Assembly (NCBI GenBank): GCA_039566865.1
Contig: CM076945.1
Coordinates: 6,127,501 to 6,191,500 of the forward strand
DNA: 64,000 nucleotides
DNA from: Aurelia coerulea
Taxonomy: Eukaryota > Cnidaria > Scyphozoa > Semaeostomeae > Ulmaridae
Direction: 5' to 3'
Below the pieces are notes generated by a model that worked only from the letters and a program-made list of their open reading frames with translations, did not search any database and was not told the origin of the DNA. Of this stretch, positions 59,501 to 64,000 are shown piece by piece. The position numbers were made by a program, and so were the translations under genes. Positions within the stretch are counted from its first letter, which is position 1; the number at the start of each line of letters is the position of its first letter.

Positions 59501-61019
59501 GGTTGTGACGTCATTGAACTGCTTAGTCGTAAACATAAAAATTATAGATTTCTGTTTACCCCTCCATTCTCCCACCAATCATTAGGATTTGCAATGATTT
59601 GACTTTTTTCAAAAATTTGCATGAAATCTTTCAAGAAAAGTTAAAAATGCCGTTTCTCTGAAAATAATGAAGATGAATTTTGAAAATTGTAGCAATAGAG
59701 TTATTCTCTTCAAACCATAAAATCAAGAATGGAATTCAAGAAAATCAAGAAAGAAGAGATATGCTGTAAAATTCATTCAATCTTTAACCATTTCCAACCA
59801 TTTGCAAAAGATTTGGATTTGGCCCTGTGATATCTTTAATTTATTCTCTTGTTCTTGACAGAATTTCAAGTTTCCAAATAATGTTGGATTCCCCATTGGT
59901 GGCGTAAACAGTATAAAGCATTTCCTACTGGAGACACATTTTGACAACCCTACAAGAAGATCAGGTTTGTTGTTCTCTGTGGTCTTTAAGTGGGGGCCGA
60001 AGGGGCTCGTAGTCTCTTTAGACCGGTGTTACAATTTTTGGCTGGCTGTTATGCGGTTTCTTTCTCTCCCAAAGGTTTGCAGACATCTTTACTTTATGAG
60101 ATTCGAGACGGAACATTTTTACAAAATGTGCCAAACTGCTTCGAAAAAATATCCAATTCCATCTAGTTTTGAGGAGAGTTCTACAAATGTTTGCCTTTAC
60201 CAACGAATTTAAGGCATTGGTTAGTCTTGCCTATCATGTCAAAGCTCTTTGAAAAACTTCTTTTCAACCAACTGTACCAGTATATGAACGAAAATGGCCT
60301 TTTTGCATCCGACCATTCATTCCACACTAACTTGCTTCCTTAAAATGAGCGATGACTGGTACAATGGGCTTGATCTAAGATCTCTGATCTTGGCCCTAAT
60401 ACTTGGGACAAGTCACAAAATTGCATTACTTTGGTATTTGATTACGTGCCCCCCCCCCCTCTGCTGCCACCGTTTCAATGTTGCTTAAATCAAACGCCAT
60501 TTGACCTTGCCAACGTTGAATTAGGGGGAAGGGGGGATCAGAAGGTCCTAAACTTATGTTTTCGCCTCGATATTTTAGGAAACATCTTGAAAACACTGAA
60601 ATTTGCCTATGTCCCAGCTTCTTTTGGCCAGGAGTATTGGTAAGCTCGTGGGGTTAGTATTTACTGAACTGAAAAGGCATTTGATAATGAAGCATGCAAT
60701 ATTGGAATTAGCTCAGATGTTGCGGTTTTTGACCCCCCCCCCCCCACCTCTCCCTACTACCACCACTATCAACTCTACCATTTACAGTGCAGATAGACTT
60801 TGCCTGGAAGCAACTAAAAATTCTTTGCATTTGAATACATTTTTCATTTTTCCCCTAGATTTTGTTGACACTTCCGGTCTAAGATTCTATTACACAAATC
60901 CACGGAAATATGATGCAGCTACATTGATGACCGGTACTGCTGTAAGCGCCGCAACATTGATCCCACCAAATTTGTCTACCTGGACTATTGACGGATTTTG
61001 TCCCAAGGAATGCTCTGAG
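35305..61019 (+). CDS. MOXD1: DBH-like (MOXD1-type) copper monooxygenase, exons 1-7, 3' end beyond window
   Basis: Known family: DBH-like monooxygenases, related to dopamine beta-hydroxylase and peptidylglycine hydroxylase, are type II copper enzymes of the secretory pathway. The substrate of MOXD1 is not settled. Seen: 385 codons in seven exons, all joined in phase. Signal peptide (about 1-21), DOMON domain (about 25-150, with GWIGFGIS and ADIAIGW), then the first copper domain: DVTTYWC in exon 4, the copper ligand pair His249-His250 in HHLVLYTC, and the third ligand His323 in LLETHFDNP. Exon 7 opens the second copper domain (SGLRFYY); its copper ligands lie beyond the right edge. Head to head with SEL1L, about 7.3 kb apart. 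Introns 1 (6.3 kb) and 2 (15 kb) hold the two retrotransposons. No frameshift or stop seen. Assignment to MOXD1 rather than DBH rests on resemblance only. Confidence 0.92.
36273..36705. mobile_element. G/C-run-ended MITE
   Basis: Inverted ends CCCGGGGGGGGGG and CCCCCCCCCGGG, with inner pair ACGGGGACGTGCCGC / GGCGGCACGTCCCCGT. Flanks CGCAGAAG and CACAGAAG look like an 8-bp duplication with one mismatch. The interior repeats ATACCCTGTCCCGGAGTA. Confidence 0.75.
36999..37199 (+). pseudogene. ORF1 C-terminal remnant (esterase-like)
   Basis: Ends ADLGRKKLHLNMKGTDKLAK then NFTNYLRTL and stop. The LHLNxxGTxKLAxNF pattern is the last block of the SGNH/GDSL esterase-like domain found in ORF1 of CR1 and L2 elements. 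The part before about 37000 continues in another frame (36887-37010), so the ORF is frameshifted or truncated. Confidence 0.6.
37213..40122 (+). pseudogene. ORF2: APE endonuclease and reverse transcriptase, broken by one TAG
   Basis: 970 codons in one frame, interrupted only by TAG at 38458-38460 (codon 416). Endonuclease motifs: LNINGLRGH (about 31-39), NETKLD with Glu59, LGDTNCD (162-168), SDH (234-236). Reverse transcriptase: NYRPISVLP, FIDLKKAFDTVDH, GVPQGSCLGP and the catalytic YADD at 39301-39312. Everything else is intact, so inactivation is recent, or the stop is read through or a sequencing error. First in-frame codon at 37213 is an ATG-like start behind the ORF1 stop at 37199. Confidence 0.92.
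40801..41095. repeat. 124-bp tandem repeat
   Basis: About 2.3 copies with a 124-bp period (TTCTAAGCCAAAGTAAAGG at 40827, 40951 and, with one change, 41075). A more diverged array of the same unit lies at about 42895-43165, beyond exon 2. Confidence 0.85.
41638..41715 (-). repeat. tRNA-like SINE head
   Basis: On the minus strand AAGGTGTTGTGGCGCAGTGG resembles a tRNA start with an A box (TGGCGCAGTGG), followed by CTTTGCAGCCAGAACAG. Two weaker copies at 27773 and 32140. No clear B box, so it may be a partial SINE. Confidence 0.45.
41876..42022 (+). CDS. MOXD1: MOXD1-like exon 2 (rest of DOMON)
   Basis: Codons 97-145, including IGNQRPVEDPQQDYILTGSS and FKRYLKTCDK, a conserved DOMON/DBH segment. 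Acceptor TTCCTACAG, donor GTATGT. Confidence 0.93.
42065..42568. mobile_element. MULE-like MITE, family A, copy 3 with 9-bp TSD
   Basis: Ends TATGGGCTCAAATCTTT and TAATGATTTGAGTCTTTC. Flanks AGTTAACAA (42056-42064) and AGTTAACAG (42569-42577). Starts 33 bp after MOXD1-like exon 2. Confidence 0.78.
42895..43165. repeat. Diverged array of the 124-bp unit
   Basis: Blocks GCAAGCATGATATTAGGAGA, CTTCTTCAAAAATTTTC and GCTCTGATTTA repeat imperfectly, as in 40801-41095. Confidence 0.65.
43230..46990. other. MOXD1-like intron 2, first part: no gene recognised
   Basis: Holds a MITE at 44053-44152, an (ATCA) microsatellite at about 44463-44508 and C-runs or G-runs at 45028, 45231 and 46261. The short open frames here look like chance frames; none has a recognisable domain. 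Confidence 0.5.
44053..44152. mobile_element. 'tagcctgcgtacagac' MITE
   Basis: 100 bp, inverted ends TAGCCTGCGTACAGACTT and AAGTCTGCACGCAGTCACGC with AGGCTA. Same family as 15283 and 30349. Confidence 0.65.
47000..47752. mobile_element. Harbinger-like MITE, TTA target
   Basis: 753 bp with inverted ends GGCTTAATTCATACGTCG and ACGTATGAATTAAGCC, flanked by TTA on both sides (46997-46999, 47753-47755). A three-base TTA duplication is typical of PIF/Harbinger. Subterminal pairing GAGTCAAATTCAA / TTGAATTTAACTC. No transposase. Confidence 0.8.
48283..48483 (+). repeat. tRNA-like module inside a 43-bp inverted repeat
   Basis: Arms 48283-48325 and 48441-48483 are complementary with two mismatches. 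The loop holds a block with a pol III A box (TGGCGCAGTGG at 48371-48381) and B box (GGTTCGATCCC at 48415-48425). The acceptor stem of a true tRNA cannot form, so it is a SINE-like module, not a tRNA gene. Confidence 0.7.
48598..48702 (+). repeat. Second tRNA-like module
   Basis: Close copy of the loop of 48283-48483 (GATCTGAATGACTTTAGATT to CCCAGGCAG) without the flanking hairpin arms. A box at 48640-48650, B box at 48684-48694. Confidence 0.65.
49255..50946. mobile_element. Palindromic foldback transposon inserted at an ATG of the 2A retrotransposon
   Basis: Two arms of about 790 bp (49255 to about 50045, and about 50160 to 50946), highly similar in reverse complement, separated by a loop of about 110 bp. 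Flanked by TTTCTGCACG on both sides (49245-49254 and 50947-50956), a perfect 10-bp target duplication. The next base on the right is the A of ATG 50957. Very long inverted repeats with 9-10 bp duplications fit Foldback or Mutator-like elements. No coding capacity. Confidence 0.92.
50957..54691 (+). CDS. Retrotransposon polyprotein: hydrophobic leader, 2A motif, endonuclease, reverse transcriptase
   Basis: Uninterrupted frame; first ATG after the foldback insertion is at 50957 (the frame is also open from 50933). Order: a leader of about 145 residues with three or four hydrophobic segments; the 2A motif GDVETNPGP at 51395-51421; APE endonuclease (FCCWNLNS, GIVETHLD, GDFNCR, CHHQIVY); linker; reverse transcriptase (NYRPISLLP, YLDISKAFDRVWHD, GVPQGSILGP, FADD at 53458-53469); and a C-terminal part with a Cys/His cluster (CPTNDGIETTEHFLLLC). 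Known: 2A motifs make ribosomes skip the Gly-Pro bond, so the leader would separate from an endonuclease-reverse transcriptase starting with proline. All catalytic motifs look intact, so the element may be young. Confidence 0.93.
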   Translation: MMPVEVNQWRATIGCFRPFVKKLPPLSKLVRPISIFWLFCICYGFIAISVLVLPFALLIQFLALHCMGIELCFLPLFAHMHHFAKIVLYVTAELLKRIPLGVIVLVRSKHFAFQKLHSQYALFNIACITCCILHIQWLVFKTILLSGDVETNPGPDTLEFCCWNLNSIAAYDFLRVSLIEAYNSVFNYDLIGIVETHLDSTVDEDRLTLDGYSFIKANHPQNVKRGGVGLYIKDSLPSKNRSDLVTLPECIVYEIQLNRKKYFFAVVYRSPSQNQTEFDNFTINFELMLSKMHAENPFCVIITGDFNCRSTQWWENDIENNEGKLFEPLTSDIGLHQLISEPTHLMGNSKSCIDLIFTDQPNLVIESGVHPSLHEQCHHQIVYGKLSVSNIKLPPYSRRIWYYDKADFVAIMKSIQLFRWQEHLNKLTCPNEQVQLLNEVLLNIYSNFIPNKVKTIRPHQAPWITEKVKNFLRKKNRAYRNFIRRGQPNDKLEGIQKLISEGSKMIEDAKRNYFLKAGNTLANPGTSSKAYWSLINTVLNKAKIPIIPPLLENGLFITDFTEKAQIFNDYFVLQCTTINTGSVIPPNMPAPSSLISDFPISNEKILNIIRSLNPNKAHGWDGISIRMIKLSDTALVIPLTIIFENCLRCGLFPKIWKYANVVPVHKKNEKNLKGNYRPISLLPIFGKILEKLMYDSLYSHLVSCNLLNPNQSGFRPGDSTVNQLISITHTIFKAFDCNPPLDVRSVYLDISKAFDRVWHDGLIYKLKRCGVSGELLLLIQSFLKDRKQRTVLNGQNSDWGDISAGVPQGSILGPLFFLVYINDLAADVKCNVKLFADDTSLFTVVEDSSSAASDMNHDLELIRQWAYDWKMSFNPDPQKQAVELLFSTKRIEINHPEIRFNNIPVMKVDKHKHLGIILDSKLSFSAHIQAAISKTRKGVGLLKYLSKYLPRHTLNELFKLYVRPHLEYGDVIYHIPAKVCEFSGNTTLSSLMEKLESVQYSAALAVTGTWRGTSREKLYAELGWESLSSRRWSRRLTLFYKMIHNLMPEYTADPIPQLQQSHYSLRNQDVIGRIRARTEKFKSSFYPNCLSEWNELDPEVRLAPSVAIFKRKLISIIRPPAKSVFGIHDPIGLSYLTQLRVGLSKLCSHKFKHNFRDSINPMCPTNDGIETTEHFLLLCPSFEVERRNLLARVFDLLRPFGHIDLSNEVLTQLLLYGDKDLPKDLNRNILELTLHFIHATGRFS
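51395..51421 (+). other. 2A ribosome-skipping motif
   Basis: Encodes GDVETNPGP, preceded by WLVFKTILLS. This meets the 2A consensus D(V/I)ExNPGP exactly, with the usual hydrophobic, leucine-containing run before it. Skipping would occur between the last Gly and Pro (codon at 51419-51421). Confidence 0.95.
55202..55425. mobile_element. MITE directly behind the retrotransposon tail
   Basis: 224 bp with inverted ends AAGGGACTCATTTCATTACT and AGTAATGAAATGAGTCCCTT. It joins the poly(A) tail of the preceding retrotransposon without spacer. Confidence 0.75.
55550..55903 (+). pseudogene. C-terminal fragment of another non-LTR retrotransposon
   Basis: Encodes KFRCSDHTLLIETGRHKGLD, ICKNC and EDEVHFLLVCPAY, the C-terminal Cys/His region common behind the reverse transcriptase of animal non-LTR elements, followed by a stop. 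No reverse transcriptase core precedes it. Similar in layout, not in sequence, to the end of the ORF at 50957-54691. Confidence 0.65.
56350..56942. mobile_element. MULE-like MITE, family A, copy 4 with perfect 9-bp TSD
   Basis: 593 bp with ends ACATAGGGCTCAAATCTTTT and AAGATTTGAGCCCTATGCT, flanked by ATCAAGAAC on both sides (56341-56349, 56943-56951). Inner pairs include AAAGGTCGGTGTAAAATTCT and its complement. The centre carries a perfect 40-bp palindrome near 56702-56741 (TAACATAAAAACAGAGA and complement). Confidence 0.88.
57150..57326 (+). CDS. MOXD1: MOXD1-like exon 3
   Basis: Codons 146-204, including TKVIFAWHSSDPAG (end of DOMON; compare VRVIWAYHxxDP in relatives) and the linker to the copper domain. 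Acceptor GTTCAACAG, donor GTGAGT. Confidence 0.93.
57464..57720. mobile_element. Small inverted-repeat element
   Basis: Ends TACCGTAAAAGCTCTATTAA and a right end GGGGCTTAATAGAGCTCTTA. Interior in part like 33188-33430 (CTACTTATATCAAAT, ACCAAAGATT). Confidence 0.6.
57859..57951 (+). CDS. MOXD1: MOXD1-like exon 4
   Basis: Codons 205-235: IAVPSDVTTYWCTAYQLSDF and following. The TTYWC motif opens the first copper domain. Acceptor TTTTAACAG, donor GTATGT. Confidence 0.93.
58139..58158 (+). repeat. Run of about 20 G
   Basis: An uninterrupted G-run in intron 4 of the monooxygenase gene. Strong G-quadruplex former and a likely site of length variation or sequencing error. Confidence 0.8.
58346..58461. 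repeat. Perfect palindrome, 55-bp arms
   Basis: Arms 58346-58400 and 58407-58461 are exact reverse complements around the loop CAAATA. No target duplication seen. Confidence 0.92.
58726..58911 (+). CDS. MOXD1: MOXD1-like exon 5 (first copper ligands)
   Basis: Codons 236-297. HHLVLYTC holds the two adjacent histidines that bind the first copper; conserved cysteines in GRCYGGG and RECAGG; ends SWAIGGV. Acceptor TTTTTAG, donor GTAAGT. Confidence 0.95.
59862..59964 (+). CDS. MOXD1: MOXD1-like exon 6 (third copper ligand)
   Basis: Codons 298-331: NFKFPNNVGFPIGGVNSIKH then FLLETHFDNPTRRS. The His in LLETHF is the third ligand of the first copper site. Acceptor CTTGACAG, donor GTTTGT; ends in phase 1. 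Confidence 0.93.
60205..60720 (+). pseudogene. Decayed reverse transcriptase fragment
   Basis: Reads in pieces like the element at 37213-40122: MSKLFEKLLFNQLYQYMNEN, then DWYNGLD, then GKLVGLVFTELKR, against SRLFEKLVFNQLYEYLVKNN, DWYSGLD and GQMVGTVFIDLKK. Broken by frameshifts and an insert with C-runs at about 60410-60610. Lies in intron 6 of the monooxygenase. Confidence 0.7.
60859..61019 (+). CDS. MOXD1: MOXD1-like exon 7 (last visible exon)
   Basis: Codons 332-385: DTSGLRFYYTNPRKYDAATL, GTAVSAATLIPPN and the Cys pair in GFCPKEC. Acceptor TCCCCTAG, donor GTGAGT. A mariner-like MITE starts 20 bp behind the donor. Confidence 0.93.
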
Positions 61020-61038
61020 GTGAGTGTAATGCTATGTA

Positions 61039-61642
61039 CCGGGTGCGCCAAAATAAACTATGCACGTTTGGCTGGCCACAATAAATCGTACACTGAACCG
61101 ATTTTGAAGATTTATGACTTAATCTTTAGCAGAAAGCCTGAATTAGATTCTAGGACTGTTAGCAAATTTTTCCGTTTTCAGTTTTTAGAGCCAGAAGCGA
61201 GTTTTTTTTTAATTTCCGTTTTCGAAAACATTGAAAACAATAGAAAAACGTCGATCAAATTTTAAAAGATTCAACATGAATGAACAAAGAGGAAGCGTTT
61301 TCAGGGGAATTTGGGGGTATAGTAAGAAGTGTCGTACAACAGATTACAATTGGTCGACTTCTAAATCGTAAATCACCGCGAACAAGTTCGCTCTTTGTCC
61401 ATTCATGTCGATTCTTTAGAAAACTTGATCGATGTTTTTTGATCGTTTTCAGTGTTTTCGAAAACTAAAATTTTAGGAGACTCGGTTCTAGCTCTAAAAA
61501 TTGAAAATGAAAATTTTGCAAAAAATCCCAGTATCTAATTCAGGCTTTCCGCTAACGATTAAGTCATAAATCTTCAAAATCAGTCCAATGTACGATTCAT
61601 TGCGGCCTACCAAACGTGCATAGTTTATTTTGGCACACCCGG
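61039..61642. mobile_element. Mariner-like MITE, TA target
   Basis: 604 bp with inverted ends CCGGGTGCGCCAAAATAAAC and GTTTATTTTGGCACACCCGG, flanked by TA (61037-61038, 61643-61644). Starts 20 bp after exon 7. Half-copy at 8630-8891. Confidence 0.82.
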
Positions 61643-61716
61643 TATAAGACCCATTACTTTCTTATTCATTACATTCAACTGAAAATAAGTTTATCATTAT
61701 CATTTAACAATTCATT

Positions 61717-62034
61717 AAAGGGGCTCCGTCGTCAAAATGTAAACAAAACGATGATTTTTGCAGTTTTTGAAAGGTGATATCACACAGGATTTTTGAATTT
61801 TTTTCAAAATGAAAGTTGCTGTTTGGGCATTAATCATTGTACTTCACTAAGGAACAAACCAAGCATTCATATCTTCTACGATTGCTCGGATATAAGTGGA
61901 TTTTTAACAGTTGCTTTTTGGTGGCTTGGGTAAAGCCACCAAACAAACTGCAGAGAACAATAGATGAACAATACATAACCGGCGTCACGTGCGAGTTTAC
62001 GGATTTGTTTACTGTTTGACGACGGAGCCCCTTT
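61717..62034. mobile_element. MITE family B, copy 3
   Basis: Ends AAAGGGGCTCCGTCGTCAAA and TTTGACGACGGAGCCCCTTT, 318 bp; the best preserved copy of the family. Confidence 0.8.
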
Positions 62035-62039
62035 GAATA

Positions 62040-62815
62040 TCAGTTGCAAAACAACTGACAAAACGAGGTCCCGAGCAATATTTTAGAGTTGTTTTGGAAA
62101 ATAGAGCATTGCAACTTTGTATGGTTATCACGTGATGCCATATGGGTGGTTGGACGCCGCAGTTGTCCTTCACTGCCGCAGCTTTATTCTTTTGCGCAGG
62201 AAAACATTATTTACTAAGGAGGAGGAGCTACAACCGCGGACAAAACTTATGAGACACGTTGCTTTTTAGAGGAAATGTTGAGTTAGGATCCCCCTGCCCC
62301 CCATTGCAATGTTTGAGACTGATGGAAATGTCATAGATGAGTGGACAAGTATGTGTTCTTCAAGCAACCAACATTGCAAAGGGGGGAAGGGGGGTCATCA
62401 GCAGTGTAAGGTAGTAGTTTACATGCAGGAAAGACCTCTTTTAACACAAAAATCATCGGTCTCAACGAGTTTTGTCCGCGATTGTAGTATAAGAGATCAT
62501 CCTCAGCAGAAATAAATATATTTTCCGCCGCAGCCGCAGCAGCAGCAGCAGATATACTGAAACATAACTGTGGTGTCTAACAACCCATGATGATACATCA
62601 TATCACAGTGTGAGTGGATGTCGTTGTACTCTTGTTGTATTGCAGTATCATAACGGGAATATACAGGATGTCCCAAAAAACATGTACGCTGTTTCAATGG
62701 CTACTGTGGAGGAGCCATAGATCCAACTTGACCCATTTTTCAAACTTTGAATAGACGAGATTTCAACTTTGCGTTCGGCACCAAGGTTGAGCAAATCTGA
62801 TAAGTGGTTGCTGAT
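62040..62815. other. No gene recognised
   Basis: A candidate exon for the rest of the second copper domain was looked for on the plus strand and not found. A fragment GGATGTCCCAAAAAACATGT (62667-62686) looks like a mariner-type MITE end. Confidence 0.45.
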
Positions 62816-62817
62816 TT

Positions 62818-63000
62818 ATTGAGAAGAATCGACATAGTTAAAAGCTGGCCCGTGCCAGGTCAAAAATACATTCTATTATACTCGACCACTTTGACGCATC
62901 CGGTCTCGTTGTGTAGCTGAAGAAACAATGGGTTTGTGGGCGTTTCTTCAGCCTATTTATAGCGGCTACGAGATATAGCTATGTCTATTCCCTTTAACCT
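62818..63000. mobile_element. 'aagggaatcgacatag' MITE, copy 2
   Basis: Shares AATCGACATAGTTAAAAGCT, TTTGTGGGCGTTTCTT and CTATGTCTATTCCCTTTA with 34885-35065. Confidence 0.68.
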
Positions 63001-63448
63001 TATAACTTGAATTTTAGCACCAAATGGACTTAAATTTGCAAATATATCTGGAAGCACATTTAGGAGTAATCAATGACCACATAACTCAAGGCTATTGACC
63101 AGGCAGCCTGCTGAACGCAATATTCTTGGTTTAAAACGACTTTATCACTTTTGAGAAGCAAAATAACTGATGGACGCATGTCATAGCCTGCAGCATTTGT
63201 GTTCCACATCACCATTTCTAGCAACCGTAGCTATGTTCAATTTTCTTGGTTATCACAAAATCCAATTCATGACTATCTGTTTCACTTGTGAACATCAGGA
63301 AACCGGGCTAGGTTTTTTTGTTTCAATCGATTTCTTTGATTTTAACATAATGGAGAATAATGAAGCCTCTGGTTTTGAGGCAGCCAATAATGTCGACTTT
63401 CTTGCTCCATAAATAGGCAGCTACTTACCAGATTTATTCAATCTTGGT

Positions 63449-63933
63449 CATGGGCAATAATGCACCGTTGATGTGGCCTATATTATGATCAAAATTGTAT
63501 TTTTACTCACTGTGTTGTTTCTCTTCCACATGATTGCAAGCAAAGCGCTCGATAATGTTGCTACTCCTTCGTTCTTCTCTCGTCACAACAAGGAATCAAA
63601 TGCCGCCAATTTCAAATACAGTCGAAACGGTTGGAGCTCCTACGCAGCGATACGTCTCATTTCAAACTTCCCTTTAAATCATGACTTTAAGTCATGATTT
63701 AACGGGAAGTTTGAAATGAGACGTATCGCTGCGTAGGAGCTCCAACCGTTTCGACTGTATTTGAAATTGGCGGCATTTGATTCCTTGTTGTGACGAGAGA
63801 AGAACGAAGGAGTAGCAACATTATCGAGCGTTTTGCTTGCAATCTTGTGGAAGAGAAACAACACAGTGAGTAAAAATACAATTTTGATCATAATATAGGC
63901 CACATCAACGCCAACGGTGCATTATTGCCCATG
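63449..63933. mobile_element. Near-perfect palindromic foldback element, 7-bp TSD
   Basis: Arms of about 240 bp meet near 63687 with almost no loop; ends CATGGGCAATAATGCACCG and complement, flanked by TCTTGGT on both sides (63442-63448 and 63934-63940). The arms differ by a 6-bp insertion and a few bases. Each strand therefore shows the same 74-codon frame (63473-63697 plus, 63679-63903 minus), which starts with a signal-peptide-like hydrophobic run; whether it is ever translated is unknown. Confidence 0.85.
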
Positions 63934-64000
63934 TCTTGGTGTCAAACTTTAGATTGAAGTCTCTTCTATTAAAGATCTTAAGGACGAATTAATTGGATTT

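Overview
The window is nuclear DNA of a multicellular animal. It is AT-rich and holds two spliced genes with many short exons and long, repeat-filled introns. It also holds two non-LTR retrotransposons and a dense population of short inverted-repeat transposons (MITEs, foldback elements). The gene content, a retrotransposon with a 2A peptide and a hammerhead-ribozyme retrozyme together fit a marine invertebrate. A cnidarian is my best guess, but the sequence alone does not prove it.

Layout. (1) 28046 down to 927, minus strand: SEL1L/Hrd3, the ER membrane adaptor of the Hrd1 ubiquitin ligase in ER-associated degradation. I placed 22 exons that keep one reading frame for 968 codons; the C-terminal membrane segment lies beyond the left edge. 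(2) 28.4-35.2 kb: intergenic region with a candidate promoter for SEL1L, minisatellites, MITEs and a TATA-like box just before the next gene. (3) 35305 to 61019, plus strand: a DBH-like (MOXD1-type) copper monooxygenase. Seven exons (385 codons) encode a signal peptide, the DOMON domain, the first copper domain and the start of the second; the rest lies beyond the right edge. The two genes are head to head.

Mobile DNA. Intron 1 of the monooxygenase gene holds a CR1/L2-like element whose ORF2 is broken by a single in-frame TAG. Intron 2 holds a second, apparently intact APE-type element. Its ORF carries a 2A ribosome-skipping motif after a very hydrophobic N-terminal region. A 1.7 kb palindromic foldback transposon has inserted one base before an ATG of that ORF, leaving a 10-bp target duplication.

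The strongest unusual finding is at 14563-15028, inside a SEL1L intron. It is a 1.5-copy tandem of a 308-bp unit, each copy with a complete type I hammerhead ribozyme core, flanked by a perfect 12-bp target duplication: a dimeric retrozyme. Other notable structures are a 77-bp minisatellite built from the 5' splice site of SEL1L exon 16, a tandem duplication that copies the 3' splice site of exon 18, MITEs nested in MITEs with a related empty site elsewhere in the window, and a tRNA-like module held in the loop of a long hairpin.

All exon boundaries were read by eye from GT/AG signals, phase continuity and family resemblance. No alignment or folding software was run.
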